A DNA stretch of 24,025 nucleotides. Source: a virus. A program made the position numbers and the translations under genes. Location: positions 1-24,025 of the IMG/VR virus record IMGVR_UViG_3300009164_000354; one strand, written 5' to 3'. Shown here one piece after another: positions 12,504-18,831 of the stretch; the first letter of the stretch is position 1; each line of letters starts with the position of its first letter. Below the pieces are notes generated by a model. That model was not told the origin of the DNA. It saw only the letters and a list, made by a program, of their open reading frames with translations, and did not search any database.

Positions 12504-12512
12504 TGTTATAAT
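12504..12512 (+). promoter_or_regulatory. Extended -10 promoter before the exonuclease gene
   Basis: TGT-TATAAT, a perfect extended -10 element, predicted start near 12519, leader of about 38 bases. No good -35 at the proper distance. Confidence 0.5.
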
Positions 12513-12556
12513 AGTTGCAGCGATTAAAAATGTAAGCCAGACTGAAACAGGTACAT

Positions 12557-13315
12557 ATGGCAAAGATACTTTATTATGATATAGAAACTGCACCAAACTT
12601 AAGTTATGTTTGGGGGCACTTTGAACAGAATGTTATTGAGCATGAGCGCGAATGGTATTTATTGTGTGTCTCCTATAGATGGGAACATGAAAGTAAAACA
12701 CAAGTTTGCGCTCTAGTGGATTTTCCAGATACCTACGCTAAGGATCCAGAAAATGATTTTCATGTTGCAAAAAAGTTATGGGATCTCTTAGATGAGGCAG
12801 ATATTGTTATTGCCCACAATGGAGATAGATTTGATATGCGTAAAGCAAATGCAAGATTTGTTTACCACAATCTAGGACCGGTCTCGCCAGTAAAACAAAT
12901 TGATACATTAAAATCTGCCAGAAGATACTTTATGTTCAATAGTAATAAATTGGATAACCTTGGGAAACACCTAGGTGTAGGTGCGAAGGTGGATACAGGT
13001 GGCTTTGCTACATGGGCTGGATGCATGCGTGGAGACATGAGGGCATGGAAGACTATGACAAAGTATGCCAAACAAGACGTTGACTTGTTGCGTAATGTCT
13101 ACATGAAACTGAGACCATGGATGGCTAATCATCCAAATCTTAATGTATATTCAGGAGAAAGCTCTTGTCCAATATGTGAATCGGAAGATCTGCAACGTCG
13201 TGGACAAAGATACACCCAAGTGGCAACATATCAGCAATGGTATTGCAACTCATGCGGAGCATGGAGTAGAACTAGAATGTCAGAAGATGTAGAAAAACCT
13301 GGTATAGTTTCCTAA
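12557..13315 (+). CDS. DEDD-family 3'-5' exonuclease (RNase H fold) with C-terminal zinc ribbon
   Basis: 252 residues. YYDIETAP supplies D8 and E10 (Exo I), IAHNGDRFDMRKA the Exo II aspartate (D90 or D93), and YAKQDVDLL the final D174 with the Y170 of a DEDDy-type site. LDNLGKHLGVGAK is typical of polymerase-type and YprB-like exonuclease domains. The C-terminus adds a zinc ribbon: CPIC (204/207) and CNSC (230/233). Likely a proofreading or DNA/RNA trimming enzyme; the Pol III alpha of this genome would need a separate proofreader. A modest AACAGG site precedes the ATG. It lies apart from the replication block, next to the tRNA gene. Confidence 0.88.
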   Translation: MAKILYYDIETAPNLSYVWGHFEQNVIEHEREWYLLCVSYRWEHESKTQVCALVDFPDTYAKDPENDFHVAKKLWDLLDEADIVIAHNGDRFDMRKANARFVYHNLGPVSPVKQIDTLKSARRYFMFNSNKLDNLGKHLGVGAKVDTGGFATWAGCMRGDMRAWKTMTKYAKQDVDLLRNVYMKLRPWMANHPNLNVYSGESSCPICESEDLQRRGQRYTQVATYQQWYCNSCGAWSRTRMSEDVEKPGIVS

Positions 13316-13323
13316 TAAATTTA

Positions 13324-13417
13324 GGAGAGGTGCCAGAGTACGGTTGAATGGAACATCCTGCTAAGATGTCGATGTGGTAAAATACATCCGTGGGTTCAAA
13401 TCCCACTCTCTCCGCCA
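13324..13417 (+). tRNA. tRNA-Ser (anticodon GCU), CCA encoded
   Basis: Full cloverleaf: acceptor GGAGAGG with TCTCTCC (one G-T pair), D arm CCA...TGG, anticodon stem ACATC/GATGT with loop CTGCTAA (anticodon GCT), a long variable arm GATGT-GGTAAAAT-ACATC as required for serine, T arm GTGGG-TTCAAAT-CCCAC, discriminator G and an encoded CCA end. It reads AGC/AGU codons. It starts eight bases after the exonuclease stop, so it is probably cut from the same transcript. Confidence 0.96.
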
Positions 13418-13441
13418 AATAACATTCTTAAAGAAGGAAAT

Positions 13442-14311
13442 ATGAAAATTCTTGTATTAGGTGCCGGTGGTATTGTCGGTCAACATATGAAAATCAATGA
13501 GCCAAAAGATGTTGAAGTAATCTATTCGAGAAAAACATCTAGTCCTGGATGGCATGGAATAGATGTTGATAATCAAGACGTTCGAAAAGAACTAGACATT
13601 ATAAATCCAGATGTAATTATTAATTTAGCTGGAGAGAATAGAGTTGATGTCGTTGAATCAGATCCGCAGAAATATGTAAGTGTAAATGTTGATTTAGTAA
13701 AAACACTATGTACATGGGTAACGAAAAATGACAAGTACTTGATACAAGGGAGTACTCAAGGTATTTTCAGTGGAGAGAACTCATGCTATGATACTAGCGA
13801 TATAGCTCATCCATTAACTCACTATGGCAAACAAAAACTAACTGCTGAACAGATAGCTTTAGCTCATCAAAATACTGAAATATGTCGATTAACTTTTGTT
13901 ATTGGTGTAAGACCTTTCCAGAATATTGGACGCAAGAATCCCCTAGAGTCAATGATTCAGGATGATGTTCAGCTACAAGTTAATGATAGATTTTTTTCCC
14001 CATTGTTTGCAGACGATGCCGCTGAAATACTTTGGAACAGAGCTTTGAATTTCAAGAACGCCAAAGAAAAAATAGTTCACTTAGGGATTCCTATAAAGTG
14101 TAGTAGATTTGCAATAGCACGAGATCTAAAGTATAATTTACATGGATGTATTAACCCTGTAATTGAAGGTGTATCACATGAGCACTTTAAGGGGATTGCC
14201 CCAAGACCAAAAGATACAACATGGTGTAAATCATTACACAATAGATCCTACGAAGAAGGACTAATATCCTCATATCTATTATGGGAGAAAGTAAAAAATG
14301 AACATAGATAA
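13442..14311 (+). CDS. RmlD-like NAD(P)-dependent sugar-nucleotide reductase (extended SDR)
   Basis: 289 residues. N-terminal Rossmann motif GAGGIVG (7-13), an INLAGENRVDVVE segment typical of RmlD-type reductases, catalytic region with S104/T105 and Y128-GKQ-K132 (YxxxK). RmlD reduces dTDP-4-keto-6-deoxy sugars, the last step to dTDP-rhamnose; related enzymes make other deoxysugars. Substrate cannot be fixed from sequence. AAAGAAGGAAA precedes the ATG. It opens a run of methyl- and glycosyltransferase genes and overlaps the next gene by 14 bases, so it probably supplies or modifies the sugar donor they use. Confidence 0.85.
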   Translation: MKILVLGAGGIVGQHMKINEPKDVEVIYSRKTSSPGWHGIDVDNQDVRKELDIINPDVIINLAGENRVDVVESDPQKYVSVNVDLVKTLCTWVTKNDKYLIQGSTQGIFSGENSCYDTSDIAHPLTHYGKQKLTAEQIALAHQNTEICRLTFVIGVRPFQNIGRKNPLESMIQDDVQLQVNDRFFSPLFADDAAEILWNRALNFKNAKEKIVHLGIPIKCSRFAIARDLKYNLHGCINPVIEGVSHEHFKGIAPRPKDTTWCKSLHNRSYEEGLISSYLLWEKVKNEHR

Positions 14312-15035
14312 TCAAGCTGAACTTATTTCTGGATTTTTAGGAATAAGTTTAAACGATGCAAAGAATAGATTAAGTCTTGGATTTCATGCTAATCATCATG
14401 AAGTCGCTAAAGATTTTATTGACAATCAAACTAATGTAGATGATCCTAATTCTTTATTAAATTGGTATAGAACTACTGACTCTTATATATGGGAGCTATC
14501 CGCCTATCATTTAGATGAGGGTTTTAATTACAAGGGTATGTGTGAGGGAATTTCCTTAGGTTTATTTCATTCTGGAAAAAAGAATGTTTTAAGCATTGGT
14601 GATGGAATTGGAACTCTCAGTTTGCGAATGGCAGAGCAGGGCATTGAGACGACATACCATGATTTGGAAAATAGTAAAACAGCAAACTTTGCACAGTATC
14701 GATTTAGCAAGCGCGCTGATCTAGATATCAAAACTTTATTCACTGATAGCTTTGCGCCAACAATTGGTAGTAATAAGTTTGACGGTGTTGTCGCTTTAGA
14801 TTTTCTCGAGCATGTTGTAAACGTCGATGAATGGGCGCTAGCTATATTTAACTGCCTAAAGAAAAACGGCGTATTCATTCCCAATAATGCGTTCGGCATA
14901 GGCGATGCCGAGCACGGAAATTCTATTCCAATGCACCTAGCTATTAATAATAAATACGAATGGGAATGGGATCCAATGTTAGTGAAAATAGGATTTGTCC
15001 GTCATGAAAATGAACAGTGGTGGGTGAAGCCATGA
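14298..15035 (+). CDS. Class I SAM-dependent methyltransferase
   Basis: 245 residues. An alpha-helical N-terminal extension (1-90) precedes the SAM domain: VLSIGDGIGT (97-106, motif I), the acidic ribose-binding residue D122 in YHDLE, GVVALDFLEHV (163-173, motif IV with D168 and EH), then LKKNGVFI. The DFLEHV form is seen in small-molecule or sugar methyltransferases of the Methyltransf_11/23 type. Overlaps its neighbours at both ends, so co-translated with the RmlD-like reductase and GT2. Probable role: O- or C-methylation of a sugar (inference from context). Confidence 0.85.
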   Translation: MNIDNQAELISGFLGISLNDAKNRLSLGFHANHHEVAKDFIDNQTNVDDPNSLLNWYRTTDSYIWELSAYHLDEGFNYKGMCEGISLGLFHSGKKNVLSIGDGIGTLSLRMAEQGIETTYHDLENSKTANFAQYRFSKRADLDIKTLFTDSFAPTIGSNKFDGVVALDFLEHVVNVDEWALAIFNCLKKNGVFIPNNAFGIGDAEHGNSIPMHLAINNKYEWEWDPMLVKIGFVRHENEQWWVKP

Positions 15036-15892
15036 GAATAGATATGGGCACTGCTAGTTATAATAATCCTCAGAAGTTAAATATGATGCTCATTAATATG
15101 AGAGAGAACTCTACTTCCGATTGGCGCTTTCTAGTTGTCGATAATGCTTCGACTGACCCAGGTGTCAGAGAAGTTATTGAAAGACACGCTAGTGAAGATT
15201 CAAGAATCATTCCAAGATTTCTAGATCACAATAGTGGATACGTCGGAGCAGTTAATCAAATATTAGAATGGGCCGAAACAGATTATCTCGGCTACTTAGA
15301 TAACGACGCCTATGTGACAACTCATGGATGGGACGAAAAACTTGCGGGGTATCTTGCTACAAACTTAGAAGTTGCCATGGCCTTCCCTAACGGTGGAGCT
15401 TATCAAATTCAAAGACCCAAGTATACAGAGATACTATGGGGCGTAGGTTTCTGCTGGATGCTTAAGAAACAGGCATACTTGCGAATTGGTGGATTTGATA
15501 CTCAGATCGGTCATCAAGAAGAAGTCGATTACCAAACTCGTCTTAGACTTGACGGTTGGAAAATGATAGCTGATCCATCTGTCCAAGTGCGGCATGATTC
15601 AACTAGCTCAAATGATCCCGCATCTAGAAATAGGATTAATGAAGGTGTTGTTAATTGGGTTAACAAGTGGAATAAATATTACGTTGGCCCGAATGTCACG
15701 TACCATAGTCCTAATGTAACCAGATTTGAAGATTGGAGCGCCATATATCTAGAAGAGTGGTATCAATCACAGCCGGAACTACAGGGAATAAATGAAAATC
15801 CAGAGACGATATATATAGCAGCATTGGGTAGAGAAGTCGATCTTATTAAAGTTCCTAGATGGACCAATTTCTACAGAGGAAGAATGATCTGA
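15032..15892 (+). CDS. Family 2 glycosyltransferase (rhamnosyltransferase-like)
   Basis: 286 residues from the ATG at 15032 (ATGA overlap); an upstream GTG-type extension to 15017 adds only five residues. GT-A fold signs: an opening MGTASYNNPQKL strand, VVDNASTD (35-42), NSGYVGAVN (67-75), the DxD-like LDNDAY (89-94), GFCWMLKKQAYLRIGGFD (139-156) and HQEEVDYQTRL with the catalytic-type ED/EEVD. This set is common in rhamnosyl- and other sugar transferases (WbbL-like). No membrane segment. Sits between two methyltransferases. Overlaps the following start by one base. Confidence 0.9.
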   Translation: MRIDMGTASYNNPQKLNMMLINMRENSTSDWRFLVVDNASTDPGVREVIERHASEDSRIIPRFLDHNSGYVGAVNQILEWAETDYLGYLDNDAYVTTHGWDEKLAGYLATNLEVAMAFPNGGAYQIQRPKYTEILWGVGFCWMLKKQAYLRIGGFDTQIGHQEEVDYQTRLRLDGWKMIADPSVQVRHDSTSSNDPASRNRINEGVVNWVNKWNKYYVGPNVTYHSPNVTRFEDWSAIYLEEWYQSQPELQGINENPETIYIAALGREVDLIKVPRWTNFYRGRMI

Positions 15893-16431
15893 TGAGACTA
15901 GAAACTATTCCGCAAGGCGACGGCATTAAGGTAGTCATAGGAACTAGAACATATCTTGGCCCAGACTGGATGCACATTGACATAGATCCAACTCCACTAT
16001 ATGATCATGTTAATAAACGAACTGTTCCAGTAGACGTTGTATGTGATGCTCGCAAAATCGATCTTCCGGATAACTACGCTGACATAGTTTATAACTCAGA
16101 ATGCCTAGAACATTTTCCTTGGAAAGAATATCAATCAGTATTAGCTGAATGGTGTCGAATCGTTAAGCCAGGTGGCATGATCAGAATAGAAGTCCCAGAC
16201 TTTATTCTAGCCTGTAATCAATTGATTACCATGGACTCGCTTGATGGAGACAGAAGAATGCAGCAAATCTTTTTTGCTGAACAACTCAATCCTTTTGACT
16301 TTCACTTTGTAGGCTTAACGCACAGAATGTTACAAGACGACTTTGAAACAATGGGTTTTGAGATATTGGATGTTAAGCGTGGAGATGAATGGGGCTGGCT
16401 TAAAGTCGATGCCCGTAAACCTGTGCTATAA
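15892..16431 (+). CDS. SAM-dependent methyltransferase, Methyltransf_11-like, short N-terminus
   Basis: 179 residues from the ATG overlapping the previous stop (TGATG). GPDWMHIDID (23-32), CDARKIDLPDNYADIVYNSECLEHF (read in two parts, 51-75), then EWCRIVKPGGMIRIEVPD (86-103) are the central and later parts of a class I methyltransferase; the VxxxCDxxxLPxxxxDxVxxxxxLEH pattern is typical of those acting on sugars and lipids. The classical glycine-rich motif I is poorly formed (VVIGTRTYLG), which is common in this SAM-MTase subgroup of glycan clusters. Next gene starts eight bases after the stop. Confidence 0.85.
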   Translation: MRLETIPQGDGIKVVIGTRTYLGPDWMHIDIDPTPLYDHVNKRTVPVDVVCDARKIDLPDNYADIVYNSECLEHFPWKEYQSVLAEWCRIVKPGGMIRIEVPDFILACNQLITMDSLDGDRRMQQIFFAEQLNPFDFHFVGLTHRMLQDDFETMGFEILDVKRGDEWGWLKVDARKPVL

Positions 16432-16432
16432 T
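16424..16432 (+). promoter_or_regulatory. Extended -10 promoter directly before 16440
   Basis: TGC-TATAAT at the end of the preceding gene. The ATG at 16440 is eight bases past the box, so a transcript from here would be leaderless. Confidence 0.5.
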
Positions 16433-16439
16433 ATATATT

Positions 16440-16898
16440 ATGAACTGGGACTACGTAGCACATATAATTAGAGATGTGTTCCGCGAAAGAACATTCACAA
16501 CTGTTTATGGTCGCAACAAAGAACTGATAGATGTTTTGCGCACACCTAAGCACAGCATTGGTGCGTTTATGTTACATACTGAAAGAGAAAAATATTTCTC
16601 TAACGACTGGTGCAAGTACTGGGAGGTTGGTGTTAACGGAATGCATTTTGGCGAATCAATTTGTGATTTATTTATTTCATTTAATTATGATCCAAAACTT
16701 TTAAACGGTGACACCGATATGACAGCCAGCCAGATTAAAAACTTTTTAAAACCTGGTGGTTTTGCAATGTTGGTCAATCCAGGTGTTTGGGCAAATGATC
16801 TTGGAAAATATCTAACTATTAATGCACAAGTGGAAACTGACATTAGAAGATATTCAATCTTTAAAAATGAGAATGTATTAGTGTATGAAAATATTTGA
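16440..16898 (+). CDS. Methyltransferase-like protein, degenerate or partial, 152 aa
   Basis: The second half, SICDLFISFNYDPK then QIKNFLKPGGFAMLVNPGVW, looks like the region after motif IV of a class I methyltransferase (LKPGG turn followed by a beta strand). No motif I is visible in the first half, so it may be a non-catalytic or remodelled member of the fold. There is no ribosome site; the TATAAT box lies eight bases upstream. It overlaps the GT17 gene by 14 bases. Function unresolved, but it belongs to the sugar/methyl block by position. Confidence 0.68.
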   Translation: MNWDYVAHIIRDVFRERTFTTVYGRNKELIDVLRTPKHSIGAFMLHTEREKYFSNDWCKYWEVGVNGMHFGESICDLFISFNYDPKLLNGDTDMTASQIKNFLKPGGFAMLVNPGVWANDLGKYLTINAQVETDIRRYSIFKNENVLVYENI

Positions 16899-17625
16899 TT
16901 GTTTTACATATTTTAATGAAGAAGATATTCTTCGTCTAAGATTGGAAGAGCTTAATGATGTCGTAGATTACTTTGTGATTGTCGAGGCGTCACAAACGTT
17001 TACCGGCATTGATAAACCGTTCTATCTAGATGATGTTTCCAGCTGGATTGAACGGTGGCAGGATAAAATTATTAAAGTAAGAATAGATTTTCCTTCTTCA
17101 TTATCGACATCTTGGGAAAGAGAATACTTTCAAAGAAACGCTATCGTAGATGGGCTGTCTCTTGCTGAGAAGAATGACGTAATTTTAATATCTGACGCAG
17201 ATGAAATAATTAAACCATCTGTTATACGGAAATTGAAAAAAATTAAACTACCTACAAGATTAGATAATAATCAATACTTCTGGAACTTTCATTGGATGGC
17301 TCCACAACACTGCAACCAGGGGGCAAGACCAGTGGCTCTGAAGTTTCAGCATCTGGCAAACACAACCCCCCAAGATTTGAGATCAAATACTAAAAATATT
17401 ATTCCCGATGCGGGATGGCATTTTTCTTATTTTGCCAGCGAACAAGACATAGTTAAAAAGATAGAATCCTTTGCCCATACGGAATATAATAAAGATGAAT
17501 TCAAATCCGTACAATCTATCCTGCAAAGAATACAGGATGGCATAGATCCATTCGATAGGTTCCCCCTAAAGTACTATGAAATAGACGGAACGTATCCTGT
17601 TTACGTGCAAAATAACTATAAATAG
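16885..17625 (+). CDS. Family 17 glycosyltransferase (GT17)
   Basis: 246 residues covering nearly the whole domain. FxYFNEEDILRLRLEEL (7-23), VDYFVIVEASQTFTGIDKP (27-45), KIIKVRID (61-68), a SWEREYFQRNAI helix (76-87) and ILISDADEIIKP (100-111) form the GT17 signature, with the DADE motif as the metal-binding site. The GT17 family is named for beta-1,4-GlcNAc transferases of animals; bacterial and phage members have broader, mostly unknown acceptors. No signal or membrane segment. Last gene of the sugar/methyl operon. Confidence 0.88.
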   Translation: MKIFDCFTYFNEEDILRLRLEELNDVVDYFVIVEASQTFTGIDKPFYLDDVSSWIERWQDKIIKVRIDFPSSLSTSWEREYFQRNAIVDGLSLAEKNDVILISDADEIIKPSVIRKLKKIKLPTRLDNNQYFWNFHWMAPQHCNQGARPVALKFQHLANTTPQDLRSNTKNIIPDAGWHFSYFASEQDIVKKIESFAHTEYNKDEFKSVQSILQRIQDGIDPFDRFPLKYYEIDGTYPVYVQNNYK

Positions 17626-17634
17626 GAAAAAGTG

Positions 17635-17642
17635 ATTACTAT
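17635..17642 (+). promoter_or_regulatory. Putative late promoter motif ATTACTAT (copy 5)
   Basis: ATTACTAT in the 51-base gap after the GT17 gene, ending 34 bases before the ATG at 17677; an AAGGAG ribosome site follows. Confidence 0.6.
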
Positions 17643-17676
17643 ACTCCTAGATGTCTTGAATACCTAAGGAGTCAAA

Positions 17677-17880
17677 ATGGCCGGTAAAAAGCCCGCAAAG
17701 AAAAATGTTTCAAATTCACCCGTAGCTACATTAAAAGTAGAGCTTTTAGGTAAAGCTATTTTATATATAGGATTAAAGGGCAAAACTTTTAATTGCCCCA
17801 CATGCAACAGACAGTTTGTACGTGGCATAGTCTATGAGCATAATAATGAAAAGTTCTGCTCAAGAAACTGCATAGGCTGA
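17677..17880 (+). CDS. Small basic protein with treble-clef-like zinc motif, 67 aa
   Basis: MAGKKPAKKNVSNSPVAT..., a Lys-rich start, a short hydrophobic beta segment (AILYIGLKG), then CPTC...FCSRNC: two CxxC-type pairs 23 residues apart, with YEHNNEKFCSRNCIG at the end like a small zinc finger that closes on FCSxxC. Strong AAGGAG ribosome site. A single-gene unit with a TTACTAT motif. Function unknown; the FCSRNC ending is common in phage and bacterial zinc-knuckle proteins. Confidence 0.75.
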   Translation: MAGKKPAKKNVSNSPVATLKVELLGKAILYIGLKGKTFNCPTCNRQFVRGIVYEHNNEKFCSRNCIG

Positions 17881-17896
17881 ATAAGTTTTCAAAACA

Positions 17897-17905
17897 TGCT
17901 ATTAT
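17897..17905 (+). promoter_or_regulatory. Extended -10-like promoter before 17937
   Basis: TGC-TATTAT; predicted start near 17912 with AGGAG (17928-17932) before the ATG. The same short spacer also holds ATAGTAAC at 17912-17919, a minus-strand TTACTAT that points the wrong way for any gene nearby. Confidence 0.45.
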
Positions 17906-17936
17906 ATATACATAGTAACTATCTTTTAGGAGAAAA

Positions 17937-18269
17937 ATGTCAATTTATTGGTTAGCTGAATTTCTGGAACAAGAAGAGCACAAAATGGCTCCAGCGGAAC
18001 AGGAGTATGTACGGGCTCTGATGGGCATAGTTTCAAGATATGGTAAGCTTGCAAATAGTGATGGTAATGGAATCTGGGTAGGATATCGCTCAGCCGAAGA
18101 AAACGAAGACTCTGGCATTGGGGTCAAGTGTGAAAACTGCGCTTTTTATCAAGGTCAGGGCGTATGTAAAATTGTCGCTCAAACCGTAGAAGAAGAAGGA
18201 TTATGTAGATTAGCTGCAATTCCAGACGGCGTAGTAAAAAGTTCCATGAAAGATGAAAATAATGAATAA
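17937..18269 (+). CDS. Four-cysteine protein, paralogue 1 (110 aa)
   Basis: Begins MSIYWLAEFLEQEEHK. The C-terminal third is KCENCAFYQGQGVCKIVAQ then EEEGLCRLAAIPDGVVKS, four cysteines in CxxC-x8-C-x13-C spacing, fit for a zinc or iron-sulfur site (the pattern is a little like a high-potential iron-sulfur protein, but shorter). AGGAG lies four bases before the ATG. Its downstream neighbour shares the N-terminal YWLxE and the whole C-terminal cysteine block, so the two arose by duplication. I recall similar CxNCxFF...CxxV...CxLWxIP proteins near phage structural genes; role unknown. Confidence 0.8.
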   Translation: MSIYWLAEFLEQEEHKMAPAEQEYVRALMGIVSRYGKLANSDGNGIWVGYRSAEENEDSGIGVKCENCAFYQGQGVCKIVAQTVEEEGLCRLAAIPDGVVKSSMKDENNE

Positions 18270-18627
18270 TTATTGGCTATCAGAATACAGCTCTCCAGAT
18301 AATAAGAATCAGCCAGAAAATGATATGCCTAAAGATGATTCCGAAGATACGGATGATCCTCACAATAAATTAAATGATCGTCAAAAAATGATGTATGATA
18401 TGTATGAGAATATTGTTGAGACCAATGGTAAATTCGAACAAACATCAAAAGCAGATGGAGCACACTATGCGCCAGCTGAAGCAAACCCTTTCAAAGAAGA
18501 AGGATTAGTTTGCGGGAATTGTGTTTTCTTTTTAGGTGGTGGTGGCTGCGAATTGGTTGCTGGCCAAATCGAAAACGAAGCTATTTGTAAATTGTGGATT
18601 ATTCCTGAAGAGCTAATTAAAGGTTAA
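18262..18627 (+). CDS. Four-cysteine protein, paralogue 2 (121 aa)
   Basis: Start set at the ATG at 18262 because MNNYWLSEY lines up with MSIYWLAEF of paralogue 1; an ATG at 18253 would add three residues. Acidic, disordered middle (NDMPKDDSEDTDD), then LVCGNCVFFLGGGGCELVAG and AICKLWIIPEELIKG, with the same cysteine spacing as paralogue 1. Overlaps paralogue 1 by eight bases. Convergent with the minus-strand gene ending at 18629, leaving one base between them. Confidence 0.8.
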   Translation: MNNYWLSEYSSPDNKNQPENDMPKDDSEDTDDPHNKLNDRQKMMYDMYENIVETNGKFEQTSKADGAHYAPAEANPFKEEGLVCGNCVFFLGGGGCELVAGQIENEAICKLWIIPEELIKG

Positions 18628-18628
18628 T

Positions 18629-18817
18629 TCAATCAGAGTCTTCTGACTCCTTTTTAATGACAGCTCCGAGAAGAACGACAGATAGTGTGATAACACTAAT
18701 CTTAATTCCCCATGACTGTATGTCTCCAGACAAAGTGATAAGAACTAATACAGTTCCGGCTATTGTCCAGGCCTGATCGTAAATTGCAGATGTTAATTTA
18801 GTTATAAATTTTTTCAT
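18629..18817 (-). CDS. Small two-TM membrane protein, 62 aa
   Basis: MKKFITKLTSAIYDQAW..., TM1 about 17-30, short polar turn (GDIQSW), TM2 about 38-54, acidic C-tail (KKESEDSD). GGGAG stands about eight bases before the ATG on the minus strand. It begins 14 bases after the adhesin stop and is probably in the same operon. Its form is holin-like, but its partner is a secreted adhesin, so an accessory or immunity-type membrane role is as likely. Confidence 0.72.
   Translation of the reverse strand: MKKFITKLTSAIYDQAWTIAGTVLVLITLSGDIQSWGIKISVITLSVVLLGAVIKKESEDSD
18636..18655 (+). terminator. Weak terminator-like hairpin after the paralogue pair
   Basis: GAGTC-TTCT-GACTC (5-bp stem) followed by C and five T. 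It lies inside the last codons of the convergent minus-strand gene. Short stem, so uncertain. Confidence 0.3.
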
Positions 18818-18831
18818 TATTAGTCTCCCTG

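Noticed and set aside
17912-17919. Minus-strand GTTACTAT in the spacer before 17937
   Set aside because: It points left into the 3' end of a plus-strand gene, with no minus-strand gene there; counted as incidental.
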